From: Pogostemon cablin
Taxonomy: Eukaryota; Streptophyta; Magnoliopsida; Lamiales; Lamiaceae
NCBI GenBank assembly: GCA_023678885.1
Contig: CM042982.1
Coordinates: 3,720,001 to 3,784,000, forward strand
Direction: 5' to 3'
DNA: 64,000 nucleotides
This document shows positions 23,685-40,254 of this stretch, piece by piece. The notes beneath the pieces were generated by a model. The model saw only the letters and a list, made by a program, of their open reading frames with translations. It was not told the DNA's origin and ran no database searches. Within the stretch, counting starts at the first letter, position 1; each line of letters starts with the position of its first letter. A program made the translations under genes and the position numbers.

Positions 23685-24428
23685 TATTATTTACACCCTT
23701 GTACAAAAGACAAGCTCCATGTACAAGGCAAGTTCGGATGTTTGACCTTCTATCCCTTGACTGTTAATCACTAAAAATACAGGCTATTCTTTGACTAATG
23801 GGCCGAAATTGACGAATTAAACAGGTGAAGAAAAAGCCCATTATTTAAAAGCCCAAGTCCACACATTAAGATTTATATTGATGAAATTAAAACTTACCTC
23901 AAATTCGGTGTTGGATGTCCTGTTACACTTTGATCAATCTTTCCACTTAGGGTTGATTGTTATGGTATAGATTAGTCTATCTTACGTGTCAATCATCCAA
24001 CGATTTATAACAGAAGATGTAACATCAAATGTAACAGAAGATCCGAACCGCTCAAATTCCACCCATATAGAACCACGTAATTAAATTCCCGTGATTATGA
24101 TTTCAACAAACCTTTATTTTCTTGCAATTTAATTATAACATATTAATTGCTCATAAAGTATAAAGATAAAAGACAATGATTTTGTGAGACTAATGGTAAG
24201 ACATGTTAAAATTACTTATTATATAAATAAAATATATTTTTTAATAATTATTTTAGGATATTATAATATAATTCACTATAAATATACTTAACAATTAACC
24301 AATTCATCTCAAATATAAAAGACTTAAAAATTTTTTTGAAAGAGTTCTATCTTATATTCCATTTTTTTTCTTTATTCTTTATTTTTTTTTTCATCGAACA
24401 TAAAATTATCAGTTACATTTTAAGTAAG

Positions 24429-24739
24429 GCGTGCGCCCGGATGCACACCGTGCGCTTTTAGAATTTAGTATTATGGATAAGAGTATATTATTTTGTTGTA
24501 AAGAATATACACTTTAATTAATAAGGGTACACTATTTTATTCTAAAGGGTATACACTTTTTATTAATATTTTTTACTCCCTTCGTCCCATTGTCCCATTA
24601 GCGCGTACGTTTCAATGGGACGGAGGTAGTATTTTTCTTCAGAAAATAAAAGGTACACATCTTTATGCTAAAGGGTATACAATTTAACACAAAATTCTAA
24701 AGGCGCACAGAATGTATCTTGTGCACCCGGTGCACACAA
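24429..24739. mobile_element. MITE with GTGC-rich inverted ends, carrying a nested fold-back
   Basis: The left end (gcgtgcgcccggatgcacac) and the right end in reverse (gtgtgcaccgggtgcacaag) share the subterminal order TGTGCGC, ttttagaatttt and gtatacacttt, so the inverted repeats are about 45 bases or longer. A 58-bp Stowaway-tip palindrome (24574-24631) lies in the middle. Similar GTGCACC tips occur near 9240 and 50785. Confidence 0.6.
24574..24631. repeat. 58-bp near-palindrome made of two Stowaway tips
   Basis: The sequence reads tactcccttcgtcccattg, a short middle (cccattagcgcgtacgt), then tcaatgggacggaggtagta. Both tips of the Stowaway-like family are joined with almost no interior, a minimal deleted element. 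Confidence 0.8.
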
Positions 24740-25364
24740 GTTTTTGTCATTCATTCTAGCATGTAAAAAAAAGTACATATATAATATTAAAGGAAAAAAT
24801 AAAAGTTTTACATTAATTTTTTTAAGGGATTACTAATTAAATTGTAATTAAAAAAAGAAAAAGAAAAAACTTAGTTTTCAGGGTCAAAAAAGTACTACAA
24901 ATATATGCATTTGCTTGTCATCTCGAGTACATTTGAGTTGCATTTTGCATTCCACCACTACTACCAACTTAACAAATTACAAGCACAAAAAATAAAATAG
25001 AAAATAAAAAAAAAATCTATACACTCAGGCAACAGGTTCACCTCTGTATCTATTAATGATAAAATTTCAAATAATGATTACAAAAATATTTTCTCAATAA
25101 TTTCTGAAATCTAGAATAGATTCTCGCGAAAATGGAAGCATATCTCTGAAATAGAAAATCATGAAAAATCACTCACCATTTTTTTCTTTTGTTTCAACTT
25201 TCACTGAAAATTTTCCAAATCTAGATCTCAAGTGATCCGGCGGCCGAAGAATTCCTGCTACTATCTGTAAATCCGATTCGAATCTCGGATTTTAATTTCA
25301 GATCTTGGTACTGAAATCCTAACAGCTGAAAGAAGTGGAGGGTTTTTGTTTTCCGATATAGAAA

Positions 25365-29412
<4,048 letters not shown>

Positions 29413-29877
29413 ACTCAGCAGGTGTTGGTAGTGCTTGGTTGCAGTTATTCTACTGTAGATGTTATTGTTATTTGACAATGATTTTCAACATCATTCTTTT
29501 CTTTGGAGTTTGCCTACTCCCCAATTTGGTCATTTGTTCGAGATTCTTGCTGGAGAGCCGGTGCAGACATAGACATCTTTTTATGTTTGTATATTTTTCT
29601 TCAAACGGAAAAGCAATGGTGATATTATTACTATGTTCCATGTTGTACAATCCTCTTTACCTTTTGAACTAAACAGAATGAATTCTTGAAAGAGGCAAAT
29701 AGTGGTTGAATAATCCTCGTTTATAACTATACTGCATTAAAGAAATAGTTTTTGAGCATAAATAATGTTAATTACAGACTAGATTACAAAGCCAAGAATG
29801 ATAAGAATATTAGCCACAAGTTGCAAAAGTCTATAATGTTCTCCACTTCTATATGTTGTTGTAATTTTAGTGTGTGC

Positions 29878-31927
29878 TTAAAATCTAGAACTAGTTGGGA
29901 GTCTAACTGGTGTACCACCGGCAACAGCAATACTCCGCTTTCGTCTGAAGTATATAAACGAACCACTGCTCATCAGCAAAGCCAACATAAGAGCCTGTAC
30001 ACACAAAAATCGATACATAAGCGTGTGCTTTGGAAATCAAAATAAGGATTCCAAGTTTAAAAATGGGGATATAACTTTCAGGGAAGACTACAATAGAAGA
30101 TTGTTTAAATAAGTACAGAATTATATGCATAATCCACTAATCATTATTTGAGGCACTTGAAAGCATAGTTTTCTCGGTATCCATCATATCGGCTCAAAGA
30201 CAACACAGGAACTCATCCTTAATATTATGAACTTTCTATCTACAGATAAGGAATTTTAAACCTTCCAAATTCCTTAAACACTAAAGTCTGGAAGGAATAA
30301 AAGGGGGAGTAATTACCTCAAAACCTAGTACTGACATCTTTTCTTCGTTTACTGCAGGTATACAGCTTCTAAAAGTGGTATAAGCACGGGATCCACCTCT
30401 TGATTCGGATGAATCACCGAGCAATCTTTTTTGTCTGGTTCGGGGAATAGTTAGCTCCGCATCTTGTTGATTAAGGCCAAAGTCAGTGGACTCAAGAGTA
30501 GACCGTTTCTCCAGCTTATTTACACTTTTTACATTGTTTGATCCAGAGGGTGCACATTTTAAACGAATGCGGTATCCAGTTTCACCACAGCGATACTTCT
30601 CATCACTCTAAGAAATACCATCAAACTTTTATTGTGTTAGAAAATATTTCTTCTAGTTAAACATGGATGAGTTTCATGGACAACATCTTAAGAAACATTA
30701 TGTTCTTTCTTCATAAAAAACTCAACATAATGTCAAAGATGAATAAATACACCAGGCTTCAACGGAATTCAACATAACAAGAAAGCATAATGCTCTTTCT
30801 CCTCTATCTTGTGTAAAACTTTCTCATATTGTGGAATGCAGGCTTATGAATGGAATATACCAGGGTTCAAAGATCATGATAGAAACAGAATCATATTATC
30901 AAAATAGTGACAATACACAAATTATTGAAACGAAAAGTCATAATTTCAACTTCTACATGGGGGTTCAATTTCTTGCATACATTTAACCATATAAACTGTA
31001 CTTAGTATGATTTAAAATATTGGTGCAAGATAAACTATATTCCTTCAACAAGCATTTAGCTCATCACAGTGACAGCTGTTTAGACTCAAAACCAGATAGA
31101 CAGCACTAAATGAAAGAGCATTTGAAGAGAAAAACAAGAGAACAGAAGCACTGCCTAACCAGAATTGACCCATAAACAATAGTGTACGACGGACGGCATG
31201 TGCATACCACTTTACCAGCAATAATCAAAGCTGCTAGACTCCCTTGCTCACGCAAATACTCTTTGTTCACATGATTTGAAAAGTTGGGCAGAAACAAAAA
31301 TCTCAATGATAAATAGTATCCATCCAATGGTTTTAACTAGAAAACCTAAATTCACTAGAACTAAACAACTAGGTGCAAAAAATGTGAATCACATGCATAA
31401 GCATCTGTCTTCAAACAGCAAAGAAATCCAAATAATCTGATGAACATGAGTTGAAACAACATAAAGATACACACAAGCATTCAAAAATCAAATCATGAAC
31501 ACCGAACAGTACACAAATAAATCTGAAAACCAAATCGAAACACGATTGTAAAGAAATTGGAATGCAAAGTGGAAGAAAGAGGCGAGAGGGGACCTTCTCA
31601 GCGCGAGTGCATGGTATGCAAGGGCCTGAAGGTGAGCAATCAAAGGTAACGTTTCCTCCATCTGGAGTCTCCTTAAAACCCATTAGGGTTCTTCCTTTCG
31701 TTAGTGTTAAATCTCTGAAATATTCAGCTTTCATCGATTCAAAAAAAACCCAAATTTAACAGAACTAAGAACATGATTTCTGCTACATAAAGAATCCCAA
31801 TTTCACACAAAGAAAAGAGAGGAAATACATCTTACGAATTAAGATCGAGCGAAAGGTGAGGGGGCACAAAATAGATCAGAAAGAAGAGTAGTGTTAACAT
31901 CAACGGCGCTTTGATCGAACACAGCAT
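29878..31927 (-). CDS. Secreted/type I membrane protein, conserved in plants, function unknown
   Basis: Four exons on the minus strand: 31836-31927, 31594-31714, 30317-30607 and 29878-29994. Splice phases agree (2, 0, 0) and the stop is TAA, giving 206 aa. The first exon encodes a signal peptide (MLCSIKAPLMLTLLFFLIYF, then VPPHLS). The mature part has a Cys-rich block (NVTFDCSPSGPCIPC, with an N-glycosylation site, then EKYRCGETGYRIRLKC) and a later RSCIPAVNEEKMSVLGFE. A single membrane segment (ALMLALLMSSGSFIYF) is followed by a basic RRKR stop-transfer and a short cytosolic tail ending PTSSRF. I recall similar unnamed plant proteins but no tested role. A position in the endomembrane system is inferred from topology. 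The first exon is too short to appear as a long frame and was found by splice phase. Confidence 0.8.
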
Positions 31928-32779
31928 CTTCGCCACTCGCTTTTTCTTCTTCTCTGTTGTGAAACTTTGGGCTTCTCAGATCTCCCCCTTTCGAATTATG
32001 AAATAATTGATGTCAATCCCATTTGAATTCACTTATTGAATTTTGACCCCTAAATTATTTGGTATTCGCATCTAGAGCTCTATATTATGTGAAAGATTTT
32101 TATTTTATTTTTTTACTTTTTAGTTTTTACCACTCTTATGTAAAGATGTTGAGAGCAGGAATTAGTGGTTTTATAAAACTCAATTGAGACTTCAAAAAAA
32201 TTCTATTAGAAGTTAACATAAAAAGGTAAATATAATCGTTTAGAATTTTCTTTTTAATTATTAGTATTCTTTTATTTCGCAAATACTTTCTATAGCTTAA
32301 ACTTTGAACAAAAATATTTTATTTTCAAAAGCCATTTTTTTTTCTTTAAAATTGAAAAAAAAATTGTTTGAGATTATTTCACGAAATAATGAGTTTGATC
32401 ACTTGGTTTGAATCAAATTAACCTTTAATTTATCAATACTTTTTATAATTCTCAAGAATTATTACTCCAAATTTACAAATTTGTGTTATTAGTTTGAGAA
32501 AGGAATCTGAGAATGAGTGCGGAAATGGAGAGATTCTAAAATGTAATGGTGTAGAATCCCAAACCAATCACATGATTTTTACTCACGCATACGTGCGGGT
32601 GCGGGTGTGTGTGTGTTCATCTTACTCCTGATTTCTTCCAACATTCTTATTCTCTTCTATCTTTTTCCTTTACTTACCAATCCAATTCATGCCAGCATCT
32701 AGCTTGTTTCTTTCTATTTCATAGGGAATTAGAAAAATAAATCAAGAGTGAGGTTTTTGTGTGCATGCTTCATAGGTAT

Positions 32780-33735
32780 TGTTATGGGTATTATATTTCT
32801 CATGCCAAACGAGCAGGAAGCCCAACGAACTAGCCCACCACAAGCAAAAGGCCCAACTACGGAGAGGCCCAAGAACATGAATAAAGGGTAACTTATGGAA
32901 TGACGACGGCCCAAAAGATAGCCCAAGAGGCACCCAAGGAATAACCTAAAAGAAGCCCAAGAAACAAGCCCATCATCGATGATCGAAGAACCAAGGGGAC
33001 GAAACCAGGAGAGGGCCGAGAGGCAAGAAACCCATTCAGGGAATAGGCGGCCGAGACATCTCGGCAGGGGACCCCGACTCCGAAGCCGAAGTAGACGTTT
33101 AGGGACTCGGACGAACGGCACAGCCTCGGAAACCTATATACCCGACGGCTGAAGGGATTATCAGACCTGTGGGACAAAGTACAGACACTACTGTAGGAAT
33201 GGCTAGTGGTGGCAGGGTAGAGGACAAGAATAATGGTAAGAAAGGATGTCTTGAGCAACACTCCCAACTAAAAGACAACACACGACAGGTACATCCCTCT
33301 TCGTCCGCCAATGGGAAGCAAGCAAAGGACAAAAGGAGACCTGTCGCGTTCTGCAAGATACCTGGTAGCCCCCTGCATCAGCCCCAAAATTCATCGGTGT
33401 ACGGCCAGCTCCATTTTTGACTCTTTGTCCTCGTCCAGGTGGCACCACGAGATTGAACAATCGTTAGGGTTTGTCGGTAGTATAAATAGCTTCTCTCACA
33501 TAAGAGAAGCATGTTACTCATTCTCATACTAGACATTGCACTTGTAATTGAGAGGGTTTTATGGGTGTTGTTCTTGAGGAGAGTAATAAAATTGGTTAAG
33601 GTCTTTGGTCGGATTTCCCTTCTCTCACATATTTACCGATTTATTATATTTGATTGTGATCGTTCTTAGCTCAGTTACACAACCTTATCTTCTTCCTTAA
33701 TCCTAAAATTAACTTGCTAAGAACACGCATCAACA
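32780..33735 (+). mobile_element. LTR-retrotransposon LTR (solo or remnant)
   Basis: This GC-richer block begins TGTTATGGG and ends near CATCAACA, the TG...CA form of an LTR. It contains a clear TATA box (tataaatag at 33481), an AATAAA signal (about 33584) about 100 bases later and a T-rich U5, the U3-R-U5 order expected of an LTR. A short hairpin (gcttctctcacataagagaa, 33488-33507) sits just behind the TATA box. No gag, pol, primer-binding site or second LTR is found nearby. The flanking 5-mers (ggtat/gacac) do not match, so the exact ends are uncertain. Short frames in it are not genes. Confidence 0.6.
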
Positions 33736-33766
33736 GACACCCAAATATTCATTTTATTACATATAA

Positions 33767-33971
33767 TACTCCCTTCGTCCGGTTCTAAGGTATCCATTTG
33801 CTTTTTGCACGTGGATTAAGAAGTATTATTATTATATATAAAGTTAGTTGTATTAGAAGGAAGTGGTTGGTCATATTGTGTACTTTTTTACTAAATAGGG
33901 GAAATGGATATCTTTGAAGCGGATGCTAAAAATAGTAAAATGGATACATTAGAAGCGGATGAAGGGAGTTG
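33767..33971. mobile_element. Stowaway-like MITE, subfamily shared with 47060 and 63410
   Basis: It starts tactcccttcgtccggttct and ends agaagcggatgaagggagt. The interior (gtatccatttgctttttgca, gtattattattatat, gtactttttactaaatag) is shared with the copies at 47068-47300 (reverse) and 63414-63608. Confidence 0.8.
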
Positions 33972-34290
33972 TATTATTGCATAGCCACTCATTTACTTTC
34001 AATGAACTAATAATAGAAGTCCCAAAAAGACTGTAATAAAAAATCTCAAAGTAAAAGTAGGAAAAAATAGTTATATTGCACTAAGATGGTGTGGATATTG
34101 AAAACACATCCATGATCCCCGAAAGAAACAAAACAAGCATTTTAATCTTGATATACAGCAGATTATATTCTGATATGTTCTGAAAAGATCCATTCGTGTC
34201 TGGCTAAAATTTAATACAGGAATCTTTATTTTTCTAAGAAAAGTTGATTCTTCCATCTCATTCTTTATACCTGTTGATCAAGTGTGAGTT

Positions 34291-34300
34291 GTATATAAAA
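34291..34300 (+). promoter_or_regulatory. TATA box of the small DUF761-like gene
   Basis: gtatataaaa lies 43 bases before the ATG at 34334, a spacing that allows a short leader. Confidence 0.5.
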
Positions 34301-34333
34301 CTCATTTCTTGCTGATCCTGGTGGGAAAGAAAC

Positions 34334-34720
34334 ATGCAAGAAAAGGAGTCCCTGTGTGAGAAATCCATGCAGTTGATGGTGAACATAATCAAACTCTCTT
34401 CGTTTTCGTTGATGAGGTTAGGCGAAAGCCAGGACGCAAGTAGTGTCGTTCCGTTGAAGTCCCCATCATCAGATTCCAAGATGAGCAAAAGCAAGAGAGC
34501 ACAAGTTGCATTGACTAAATCTTACGTGATGGAAGAGGATGCAGGTTACGATTGCCAGATTCTTGAGACGAACGACAATGGATATGGCTCGGATTACATC
34601 GCAAGGTTCCAGGGAAAGACGAAGAACGACGAGGTGAATGCAGATGGAAAAGCTAGTGCTTACATCAGAAGGTTCCATGAAAGAAACTCTCAACTCTTAC
34701 ATAATTCTATCAGCAAGTGA
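34334..34720 (+). CDS. Small DUF761-like protein
   Basis: A single exon of 128 aa. The N-terminus has a short hydrophobic stretch (MVNIIKLSSFSLM, residues 15-27). The middle is charged (SKMSKSKRAQVALTKSYVME). The C-terminus carries two copies of an aromatic motif, SDYIARFQ and SAYIRRFHERN, the second resembling the short C-terminal DUF761 box (AxxFIxRFHE) of plant proteins of unknown role. A TATA box is well placed upstream. The last 11 codons lie in the first copy of a 37-bp tandem duplication that spans the stop codon. The codon content and composition (less AT-rich than the flanks) support a real gene. The family call is moderate. Confidence 0.65.
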   Translation: MQEKESLCEKSMQLMVNIIKLSSFSLMRLGESQDASSVVPLKSPSSDSKMSKSKRAQVALTKSYVMEEDAGYDCQILETNDNGYGSDYIARFQGKTKNDEVNADGKASAYIRRFHERNSQLLHNSISK

Positions 34721-34761
34721 AACATCTCAACTCTTACAAAATTCTATCAGCAAGTGAAACA
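34688..34761 (+). repeat. 37-bp tandem duplication spanning a stop codon
   Basis: Copies 34688-34724 and 34725-34761 (each begins tctcaactcttaca) differ by one base. The stop of the DUF761-like frame is in copy 1 and copy 2 is in its 3' UTR. Confidence 0.95.
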
Positions 34762-35558
34762 TCTTGATTATGAAGATGTAATAAATTGAGATATCCAAGA
34801 TTACTCTAGTTAAGTTTCAACATTCCTTCTGTTGTAGTTATGAATATGATGGAGTGTGAATATGGAACTGAATTAAACAGAGTGGATTCTACTCTTTTGT
34901 GTATCCATTTTATGACTTTATTTAAATTTGTAACTACTTTACCCCAAAGTTGAAATATGCAAATTATCATTTTGACAATCATGCCTATCATTATACTCAT
35001 TTGACATTCTTCTAATATTTCAATACTGTGATATGTATTATTGAAACAAGAACAGGAAAATTGCTGACTGCATAGTACCATAGATTTCTTAGAGATATGG
35101 AGAAGTAATAAATAAAAAAATGAACTAGTATTCAACTAAAGTGACAAAAGAGGGTGGGCCAATAAATATTCAAGGAAATATTTAATTTTAATATAAAGAG
35201 AGAACGACACAAACTCAAGGGCACTGGCAGATAAAACCTTAAATAAAACTATATCCCCACTTAATTGAACATTCAATAATTGCTTAACTACAGACAATAA
35301 CAGAGTTGGAAACCCCAACAACTGATAATGACAACTACTTTCATAATCTCCCTACCCTGTACAATGAGATATGATCATCACCTATCCACCAAAATAAATT
35401 ATCTAATCCTTAGATATCTAATCCAATCAACTAATCCAACTTTGATCTTAGTTTTCTGGAATAGTAGAAAGGAAAGTTAACATTACTTAAAGTAGCACAA
35501 CATATTCCCCATACTTTACAGCACATAAATCACTACATATATTATCAATAGGTTCACA

Positions 35559-37327
35559 TCAAGCAACACTAATCATGCTATCCCCACCACTTCCATTAAA
35601 GCCAGCAGCAGGCACTGATTGGAAGGCTGACGCGTGTACAACGCGTGGCGAATGCTGATTGGAAGACGTTGTTTCTTGACTTGATGGTGGCGGAAGAGGC
35701 GGTGATTGTGATGATATTGATAAGTTGAGCGAAAGAGATGGAGGCTCGATTGTGGCGGTGGTCATGTTCAGGTTCAGATTGGCCATTTTGGAAGATGGTG
35801 GAAATGGTAATATGGGAATTGGCCTAAGAGGCTTGGGTGAGTTGGTCAGCTGATTAACCTGCCCAAGTGCGAGGTTTTCTATGGGATTTTCAGCTGTGAT
35901 AGGTACCACTACAGGATTGATGGCTACAGGGAATTTTGGCATTGGAAATTTCTCAGGATTTATGGTGATATTATGTTGTGCTGGTGTTTGAGGTTGAGAT
36001 GATTTTTCTTGATGCATTTGGTCATCAACTGCAGACCCCAAAACCTGTTAAAAGGACAAAAATGAGAGAGGTTCAAGAAAATAGAAAAACCAAATAGGAA
36101 GCCAAAAAGTCAGATATCAAAGATAAAGAATTGAAAGTGACCAGAAATTATTGGCTGTTGTATTGAAATGGGAACATATGGACCTAAAAAATAGGTATTG
36201 ACTCCACTAATAAATAACAGAGCTAATACCGTCAAGATCAAGTCTAGATGCTAAGCAATTAGAGTGAGGCTATTGTGCGGGGACACCGTGTCACTTTACA
36301 ATTTTCGTGCCCTTTTGTAATTTAAACCCCTCCATGCCTTTTTGCAATTTAAACCCCTAACAATACATAGGTTTAAATAGAATAGGAAGGGGAGAATGAT
36401 GTTCACATGGGACACGTCGTGTCTCATGTGCAAAGGAGCTTTTGGCAAGCAATTATTAACAGAAAACACTATGAACATAGATCATATTAGTTTAATCATG
36501 ACTCTATTCCTAGTCTAAATTAAAGACAGAGAAAACAATACTACTTACCAATCTATGAAAATATTTCTGAAAATAAAAAATTAAATATTAAGATTTGATT
36601 GTGAGTGAGTGAGTGAATAGTACCGCTTCAGTTGTAATATCGAAAAGACTCGACCGCCGGCGCCTCCTGTTGTGGTTGTTCCGGCGGAGGAAGTACTTCT
36701 GAGCATGGCTTGCAACTTGAGTAGGTGTTCTTGTTTTCACATAGTTCCTTGAAATGCCTCTCCAATCTCCTTTTCCAACTTTTTGTAATCCCAACAAGAA
36801 TAGTCTGTGCTCTTCTTCACTCCATGGCACCCCTATTTATTCGATTAATTCACAAGTTAATATATCAATTCCATAATAAATCTTCTAAATCTTAGTAACA
36901 CAAAATCTAACTTAATTCAACAATCATATTCATGAAAATTGTTAGCCAATTTTTTGATTCGGTACACCATGCAAAATCAGAGCAGATCAATTCACAATCG
37001 AAACACAGTAATTACGTTTGAAGAAATTACAATACCTCTTTTCCGCTCACGGCTTCTGCCGGAGGGGTGAACGACGTCGTCCGAAGCGTAACCAGCAGCG
37101 ACATCGTTGGTTGATTCCTGCGGCAATTGATCAAATTGAGCCAAATTATTCATACTAGCACTCTTCCTGAACGATCCTTCCATCATAACCCTCACTCCAA
37201 ACAGCATAAACCCGTTGCCACCGCCGACCTCGCCACCGCTGACCTCCGAGCACTGGCCATCGTCCACGGCGGAGTTGTCCGAGCACTTGCTATGCAACGC
37301 CGCCATGGAAAAAAAGGTCGATTCCAT
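35559..37327 (-). CDS. MYB1R1-like SHAQKYF-class MYB transcription factor
   Basis: Three exons on the minus strand: 37036-37327, 36624-36832 and 35559-36044. GT-AG junctions in phases 1 and 0 give 328 aa. Residues 99-148 form a single MYB repeat (VPWSEEEHRLFLLGLQKVGK...TPTQVASHAQKYFLRR) with the SHAQKYF signature at 139-145, which binds I-box/TATCCA-type sites. An N-terminal MLFGVRV (41-47) resembles the R/KLFGV repression motif, and LSLNL (271-275) matches an LxLxL EAR motif, so repression is a reasonable inference. The tail is Pro-rich. No CCHC zinc knuckle is present at the N-terminus, unlike KUA1-type relatives. It resembles potato MYB1R-1, linked to drought response. The second intron carries a MITE-like repeat (36262-36440). 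Confidence 0.92.
36262..36440 (-). mobile_element. MITE-like repeat, copy 2, in a MYB gene intron
   Basis: Reverse-orientation relative of 9601-9760: gacacgtcgtgtctcatgtg at one end and gcggggacaccgtgtcac at the other. It lies wholly within intron 2 of the MYB gene. Confidence 0.6.
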
Positions 37328-38288
37328 ACGAATTCAATCTGTCAATCCATATAGAAAGGGGAGAAGAAAGGAGTGGAGAGCATGGAAATGGAAAATTCGC
37401 TTTAATTTAGTGATGAGCGATGGAGAAGATATAAGCTGTCTTATTAGTTTACGTAGCAATGAGTTGTTTTTTGTTGAATTAATTAATTATTTATTCGAAA
37501 TTAAAAATTGAGGGAAATATTCTGGTGCTTCGATGGTGCACGGTGTTTTCAATATCCTCTCTTCTGTCGGGCATCAAATGCCCTCCACATAACATTGCTC
37601 CCCGCCTGTTTTATCCACTATTTTCTTTTATTTTTATTTTGCGAGTGAATTTGATTTGATTGTGTGAATTATATTTTTGTAATGTTACTTTTTAGTATAT
37701 AAAAAATTATTCTATGAAGAGTAATATTTTTTATTTAAAAAAGTAATAGTTCATTCTTTTAAAGGATGTTTTTCGTAAACTAAAGAGTAATCGATAAATT
37801 AGAATTTAAAATAATTTAAAGAGTAATTTTTTTAATTTAGAAGAGTAATATCTTTTAAAATGATTTTTTATGTACTAAATAATAATACTCATCGGATAGC
37901 TCCTATTAATAGTAACCCCAATCAAAATTTAAACAAAATTTTCATTCTTTTATTTAATTTTCAATGATTTATTTGTTTGAGGCTTACATAGGTTTTGAAT
38001 CTTTGATAATCATAAACATTACAACACCGTCTTTGAAATACATGCATTTGGTACCCACTATATTTAAGAAAAATAATTTTTGTGTAATAATATAATTTTT
38101 TTATAATTTAATAAAATAAATCATATGATATAATTAACTTTAATTAAATTATATGTAAAAAATATATTATTTTTATAATATTGTAGTATTATAAAAATAT
38201 AATAATGAGTGTTGTTTCTATTTTTTAAGTGTGCAAATTTTTTGGGATGGATAAAAAAAAGTTGCAGTATCCAGAGAACTATAAAGTA

Positions 38289-38556
38289 ATACTCCTTTCG
38301 TTCCCTTACAATAGTTACATTTTACTCATATTAGTTAGGTCATCTCGCTACAAGAGTTATATTTCCTTTTTAGTAGATGAGATCCACATAAATTAATCAT
38401 TTTATCTTCATGAGCCTCACACACTATAATAATACAACTATCCACTATACATTAAATTATTATATCTCTCAACCCACTACACAGTAAAATATTATATTTT
38501 TTAATCTTCATACAAACAATAAACGCAACTCTTTTAATGAGACCGAGGGAGAATTT
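38289..38556. mobile_element. Stowaway-like MITE
   Basis: The left tip tactcctttcgttcccttac pairs with the right end gagaccgagggagaa. Interior motifs (gagatccacata, actatccactatacattaaa) are those of the family. Confidence 0.7.
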
Positions 38557-39306
38557 ATAAGTATACTTTTTAGTTATTTGTTTGGTAAAATTTAACTTTA
38601 CATTAAATTAAAATGTAATTAATCTGAAAGAACTTATGAATGAAAGAAAAGTTAAAGAGAAAAAGATTACTCCCTCCATTCCGTTTACCTTTTCACGTTT
38701 ATTATAGATATAGAGTTTAAGAAAAATTATTTTTTTACCAATTTTATTAACTTTTAGAGGTATCATGATATTTTTAAATAATAAATTTTAAAGTAAGTTA
38801 GGAGAGTGTGTCATTTTTTAAAAATATGACACAGTGAGATTGTAAGAGGTTATTTATTTTAAAATTTTTACTATTGTTTAAATATGAAGAGTGTAGTGGG
38901 ATAACAAATGAGGAAAGAGTGAAGAGCTTGTTGCCAAATCCGAATAATGGGGGGGAAGCCTTGGCATAGGGAGTAATGATTAGGAAAAATATACACTCCT
39001 TTATCTCTTCGATAAGTTATTCATTTGTTTATCGCACTAGAATTAAAAATTATTGTTATTTTATATAAAAGTAAATAGTATTAGAAGTGGATGGTGAATT
39101 TTGTGGGGGCCTTTTTATTAAAAATGAAAAATTGATATCTTTAAAGTAAACCATTGAAATAGTAAAATAAATATTTTATCAGTCGAATGATGAATTATAT
39201 AAAAATTATAAATTTATGGAGTATATAAATGTGTGTAGTTTGAAGATTAAACAAATGAGAAAGTCACAAGTGAGTCAGTGATTATGTGAGAGATTAAATA
39301 TAATCT

Positions 39307-39565
39307 CTTCGTCCCAACTTCCATTCACACTTTCTATTTTGGTTCGTTTCAAATTCAATTTCACACTTCCATAATAAGAAAAAACAACTAACTAATATAA
39401 CTCTAAAATATTTTAATTTTAAATTTATCATCAATATTTTTAACATACATAACATATTTTATCATTTATTTATTATTAAAAAATATCATATTATTCTAAA
39501 AAGTAAATTAAATAGCAACTTCTCTTAAACTTTGAATTTACAGTGAAATTTGAGACGGAGGAATT
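39307..39565. mobile_element. Stowaway-like MITE
   Basis: The left tip ctcttcgtcccaacttccat pairs with the right end gaaatttgagacggaggaa. Confidence 0.65.
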
Positions 39566-40254
39566 ATTTTTTATACTATTATTAAATAAGGTCAAGTAAA
39601 CGGCATTTGAAAACATACAAGTTTATTTGTTAAATTAAATTGAGAGTTTCTTTGAAATTGGATATCATCCAATAATCCAATCCTCAACGAAATCTAGGCT
39701 TATGGGCAGCCTTTAATCAACGGATTTCCTAATCCGTAAACTACAAGGAACCTACCAATATCCGAATAAAATTTCATTCTAAACGACAAAACTAAATAAA
39801 TAAATAAATAAATATAAAAAAATCAAAAGAAAAAGAGGATGCGGACACACATATTTTTCCTCGACGTTACATTCTTATTTTCTTTTCACTCGTGTGGAAA
39901 TTTCCTCTGTATTGCGTAATTACATAGAACTTAAGATGAATAAAGATTTTCACCTACCAGATAAAAGATTTTCACCTACCAAGATATTACTCTTATTTTA
40001 CCACATGCATGAGATCCTCTCCCAAATAGTTTTGTGAGACAAATAAAAATTAATGAGTAACATTTTAAGAAATATTCAATGAAAAGTAATAATAATATAG
40101 TAAATTATTTCATATACAATTCGTACCATAAAAAAATAATAACATTTTTAATTAGAAATGATAACTAATTCAAATCATAGGTATATATTTTGAGTTTTTT
40201 CAATAAAATTAGATTAATTATTAGAAATTAAAATGAAATCTAAGAATATGAAAT

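Noticed and set aside
32729..33532. Overlapping frames of 60-130 codons on both strands
   Set aside because: They lie inside an LTR-like block, overlap one another and show no conserved motif.
36296..36478. A 60-codon minus-strand frame in MYB intron 2
   Set aside because: It falls in the MITE-like repeat inside an intron.
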